Virus record (IMG/VR): IMGVR_UViG_3300025312_000344
Location: 1 to 49,499 of that record
Length of the DNA: 49,499 bases
Source: a virus
Strand: one strand, 5' to 3'
Part shown: positions 47,904-49,499 of the stretch, piece by piece
Layout of the letters: every line of letters begins with the position of its first letter
Position numbering within the stretch: the stretch's first letter is position 1
The notes under the pieces: generated by a model
Seen by the model: the letters and a program-made list of their open reading frames with translations, nothing else
What the model was told of the DNA's origin: nothing
Databases searched by the model: none
Translations under genes and position numbers: made by a program

Positions 47904-48091
47904 GTGGCCCTCTTCATGTTGGGCAGGAAGTCAACGGCCTGGCAGCCCTCGACGCAGGCCGGGCGGTCGTTGCAGAAGCGCACGTTGGTCGTGACCTGCA
48001 CTCCGCCCTCGAGAACCTCCTGTCTCGAGAGGACACTGATCTTGTCGTCGGGCCGGAGGTCGCCACAGACGTGGCAGGTCCATTCATCCAT
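47900..48091 (-). CDS. 63-aa zinc-finger protein
   Basis: 63 residues. CHVCG near the start, then C-x5-C-x3-C (CNDRPACVEGC), likely one or two zinc sites. Overlaps the next gene by ATGA and the methyltransferase gene by eight bases. Probably a nucleic-acid-associated protein; family not named. Confidence 0.6.
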   Translation of the reverse strand: MDEWTCHVCGDLRPDDKISVLSRQEVLEGGVQVTTNVRFCNDRPACVEGCQAVDFLPNMKRAT

Positions 48092-49286
48092 CGCTTACCT
48101 CCATGATGCGGCGGCCGATCCACTCGGCCACCGGAACGCAGACGGCGTTGCCGATCATCCGGTACCGTGCCGAGTCGCTGTGGCCCTCGGTCCACAGGTC
48201 TGGGAAGCCCTGCAGGCGCTCGCATTCGAGCGGGGTCAGGCGGCGGACGGCGCGGTCGAACAGTAGCGGGGCGGCGTCGCCCTTGCCCGTGCTACCCGAC
48301 TCGGCCTTAAGCGGCGGGGCTATCGGCTCGGGTGCGCCCCGGCCGTTCCGGGCCAGCCGGGCCTCGAACACCACCGGGAACCTCCGCTTCTCGGGCATCA
48401 TCTGGCCCTTGGCTATCTGACTGGCGTCCAGCGTGTCGTCGCCGTCGCCGCCGTCCCAATACGTCACGAGGTTCTCGTCGTCCTCGCCGCCCCGGCCGGG
48501 CAGGTTGCTACCCGTGGCCGACCGGCTAGGAAGCGGTGCGGCGACGATGGGCGTGTAGTCCGTGACCCGGTCCATGTGGTCGCCGGTGAGCGTGTTGGCG
48601 ACGTCGCCCGGCCCGTTGCCCCGGGCGTCGAGGATCAGGGCACCCCCTTTGTTGGCTCCGGGATCGTCTCCGCCTCCGATACGGCCAAGAGCGCGAGATA
48701 GAGTGCCATCGGCAATGGACGGCCTCGCTTCTCCGCCCGTCGGAGAATCCCCCGGCAGGCCCGTGGACTCAAGTAGTACTTCGACGGAGGCGAAGTTTCC
48801 AAGGCTGCCGACAATGAACACGCGATTGCGTCGCTGGGCCACTCCGAAGTACTTAGCATCCAAGATCCGCCAGGCCACGCCATACCCGAGTTCGACCAGC
48901 CCTCGGAGGAGGGTTCCAAAGTCCCGTCCTTCGTTGCTGGTGAGCAGGCCGGGGACGTTCTCGATAACACACCAGCGCGGGCGAGTATCTGCAAGAACTC
49001 GATGGAACTCGAACCAAAGACCGGACCGCTCTCCAGCAAGGCCCTTACGGCGGCCGGCCACGGAGAGGTCTTGGCAGGGGAATCCTCCACAGACGAGGTC
49101 AACCCCGGCAAGGTCGGCTGATGGTTGGGCGGTGATGTCACCTAGCCTCCTAACGTCGGGCCAGTGCGTGGCGAGCACGCGCAGGCACGTCTTGTCGATC
49201 TCGACCTGATAGGCGGGTTGCATGCCAGCGCGCTCCATCCCTAGGTCGAGGCCTCCGATGCCGCTGAATAGACTGCCGACTCTCAT
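48084..49286 (-). CDS. C5-cytosine DNA methyltransferase
   Basis: 400 residues from ATG 49286 (ATGA overlap). SLFSGIGGLDLG (motif I), GGFPCQDLS with catalytic Cys 71 (motif IV), IENVPGLL (motif VI), QRRNRVFIVG (motif VIII), a variable target region (about 190-330), then RRLTPLECERLQGFPD and MIGNAVCVPVA (motifs IX-X). Active-site residues are all present. It probably protects phage DNA from restriction; the target is set by the variable region. Confidence 0.9.
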   Translation of the reverse strand: MRVGSLFSGIGGLDLGMERAGMQPAYQVEIDKTCLRVLATHWPDVRRLGDITAQPSADLAGVDLVCGGFPCQDLSVAGRRKGLAGERSGLWFEFHRVLADTRPRWCVIENVPGLLTSNEGRDFGTLLRGLVELGYGVAWRILDAKYFGVAQRRNRVFIVGSLGNFASVEVLLESTGLPGDSPTGGEARPSIADGTLSRALGRIGGGDDPGANKGGALILDARGNGPGDVANTLTGDHMDRVTDYTPIVAAPLPSRSATGSNLPGRGGEDDENLVTYWDGGDGDDTLDASQIAKGQMMPEKRRFPVVFEARLARNGRGAPEPIAPPLKAESGSTGKGDAAPLLFDRAVRRLTPLECERLQGFPDLWTEGHSDSARYRMIGNAVCVPVAEWIGRRIMEVSDG

Positions 49287-49499
49287 AGGGCGATGTCGCT
49301 CTTGACTTCGTTGCCCCACACGTGCCAGTCCGGGCGGGGGCGGCGGGCGAACAACTCGAGCGGCCGGGCGGCCGGGTAGAGCCTGGCGATCTTCTCGTAC
49401 TGCTCGTCCGGCTTCCGGCTGTGGAGCCGGACCGGCGAGTAGATCACGCCGAGCACGTCGTGGGCCTTAACCGGCATGCTGCCTCGGATACCCAGCAGG
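49283..49499 (-). CDS. MT-A70-like DNA adenine methyltransferase, C-terminal fragment
   Basis: The frame is open to the window edge (about 71 residues visible). It contains LHSRKPDEQYEKI, PLELFARR and WHVWGNEV, the C-terminal signature of MT-A70/phage adenine methyltransferases. The DPPW catalytic motif would be upstream, beyond position 49499. An ATG at 49477 is unlikely to be the true start because it would cut the family's conserved fold. Confidence 0.8.
   Translation of the reverse strand, partial: LLGIRGSMPVKAHDVLGVIYSPVRLHSRKPDEQYEKIARLYPAARPLELFARRPRPDWHVWGNEVKSDIAL

Noticed and set aside
49283-49499. Continuation of the adenine methyltransferase across a circular junction into position 1
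   Set aside because: The first 400 bases in the required frame and strand show only low-complexity residues and no DPPW motif; no terminal overlap seen. Circularity is not supported.

Overview
The window is most of the genome of a tailed double-stranded DNA phage (Caudoviricetes) with siphovirus-type structural genes. It is GC-rich and tightly packed, and many neighbouring genes overlap by ATGA, GTGA or TGATG. The head genes run in canonical order: terminase small and large subunits, portal, MuF-like head morphogenesis, prohead protease/scaffold and major capsid protein. The tail genes follow: connector, tail tube, tail-assembly chaperone with an apparent frameshift product, an 833-aa tape measure, and tail-tip proteins. 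No integrase, DNA polymerase or helicase is visible. The last gene runs off the right edge, so the genome probably continues there. The host is not identifiable with certainty. Two phage lipoproteins with long Thr/Pro-rich stalks, one of them an LCP-family protein, resemble secreted proteins of Chloroflexota; that is inference only.

Layout. 1-646 is a gene-free, extremely C-rich leader with inverted repeats and a candidate promoter. 647-7348 is a rightward operon of small genes, including an ASCH-like protein, several Cys-rich zinc-binding-type proteins, an MmcB-like nuclease-fold protein and small membrane proteins. Inside it, 3221-4348 is an array of tiny genes separated by a repeated junction that carries both a Shine-Dalgarno sequence and a GTG start. 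7345-9475 holds a ParB-fused DNA methyltransferase, two very small proteins and a GmhA-like sugar isomerase. 9472-22693 is the packaging and head module. 22843-29101 is a sugar/glycosylation island inserted between the capsid and connector genes (SAM methyltransferase, HddA-like kinase, GT2, SDR epimerase, a 995-aa three-domain glycosyltransferase). 29101-41179 is the connector and tail module, ending with a DUF115-like protein. 41176-45446 holds a GH25+M23+SH3 endolysin, holin-like membrane proteins, two lipoproteins and a multispanning membrane protein.

At about 45.5 kb transcription converges. The intergenic gap contains a near-consensus sigma70 promoter, whose -35 box is exactly the loop of a perfect inverted repeat, and a strong hairpin at the far end; together they look like a roughly 60-nt small RNA gene. 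To the right, a leftward operon encodes (in transcription order, from the window edge) an MT-A70-type adenine methyltransferase, a C5-cytosine methyltransferase, a zinc-finger protein, a DEDD exonuclease, an unknown protein, a DNA-binding-type protein, a RecU-like resolvase and a small zinc-ribbon protein. With the ParB-fused enzyme the phage encodes three DNA methyltransferases, which fits defence against restriction.

The most unusual points are the junction-repeat gene array, the candidate small RNA, a 1,027-aa chimera of surface-type beta domains, a 12-copy repeat and a MuF domain, a split heptose pathway plus glycosyltransferases, a phage-encoded LCP lipoprotein, and a 16-bp perfect palindrome that recurs three times.
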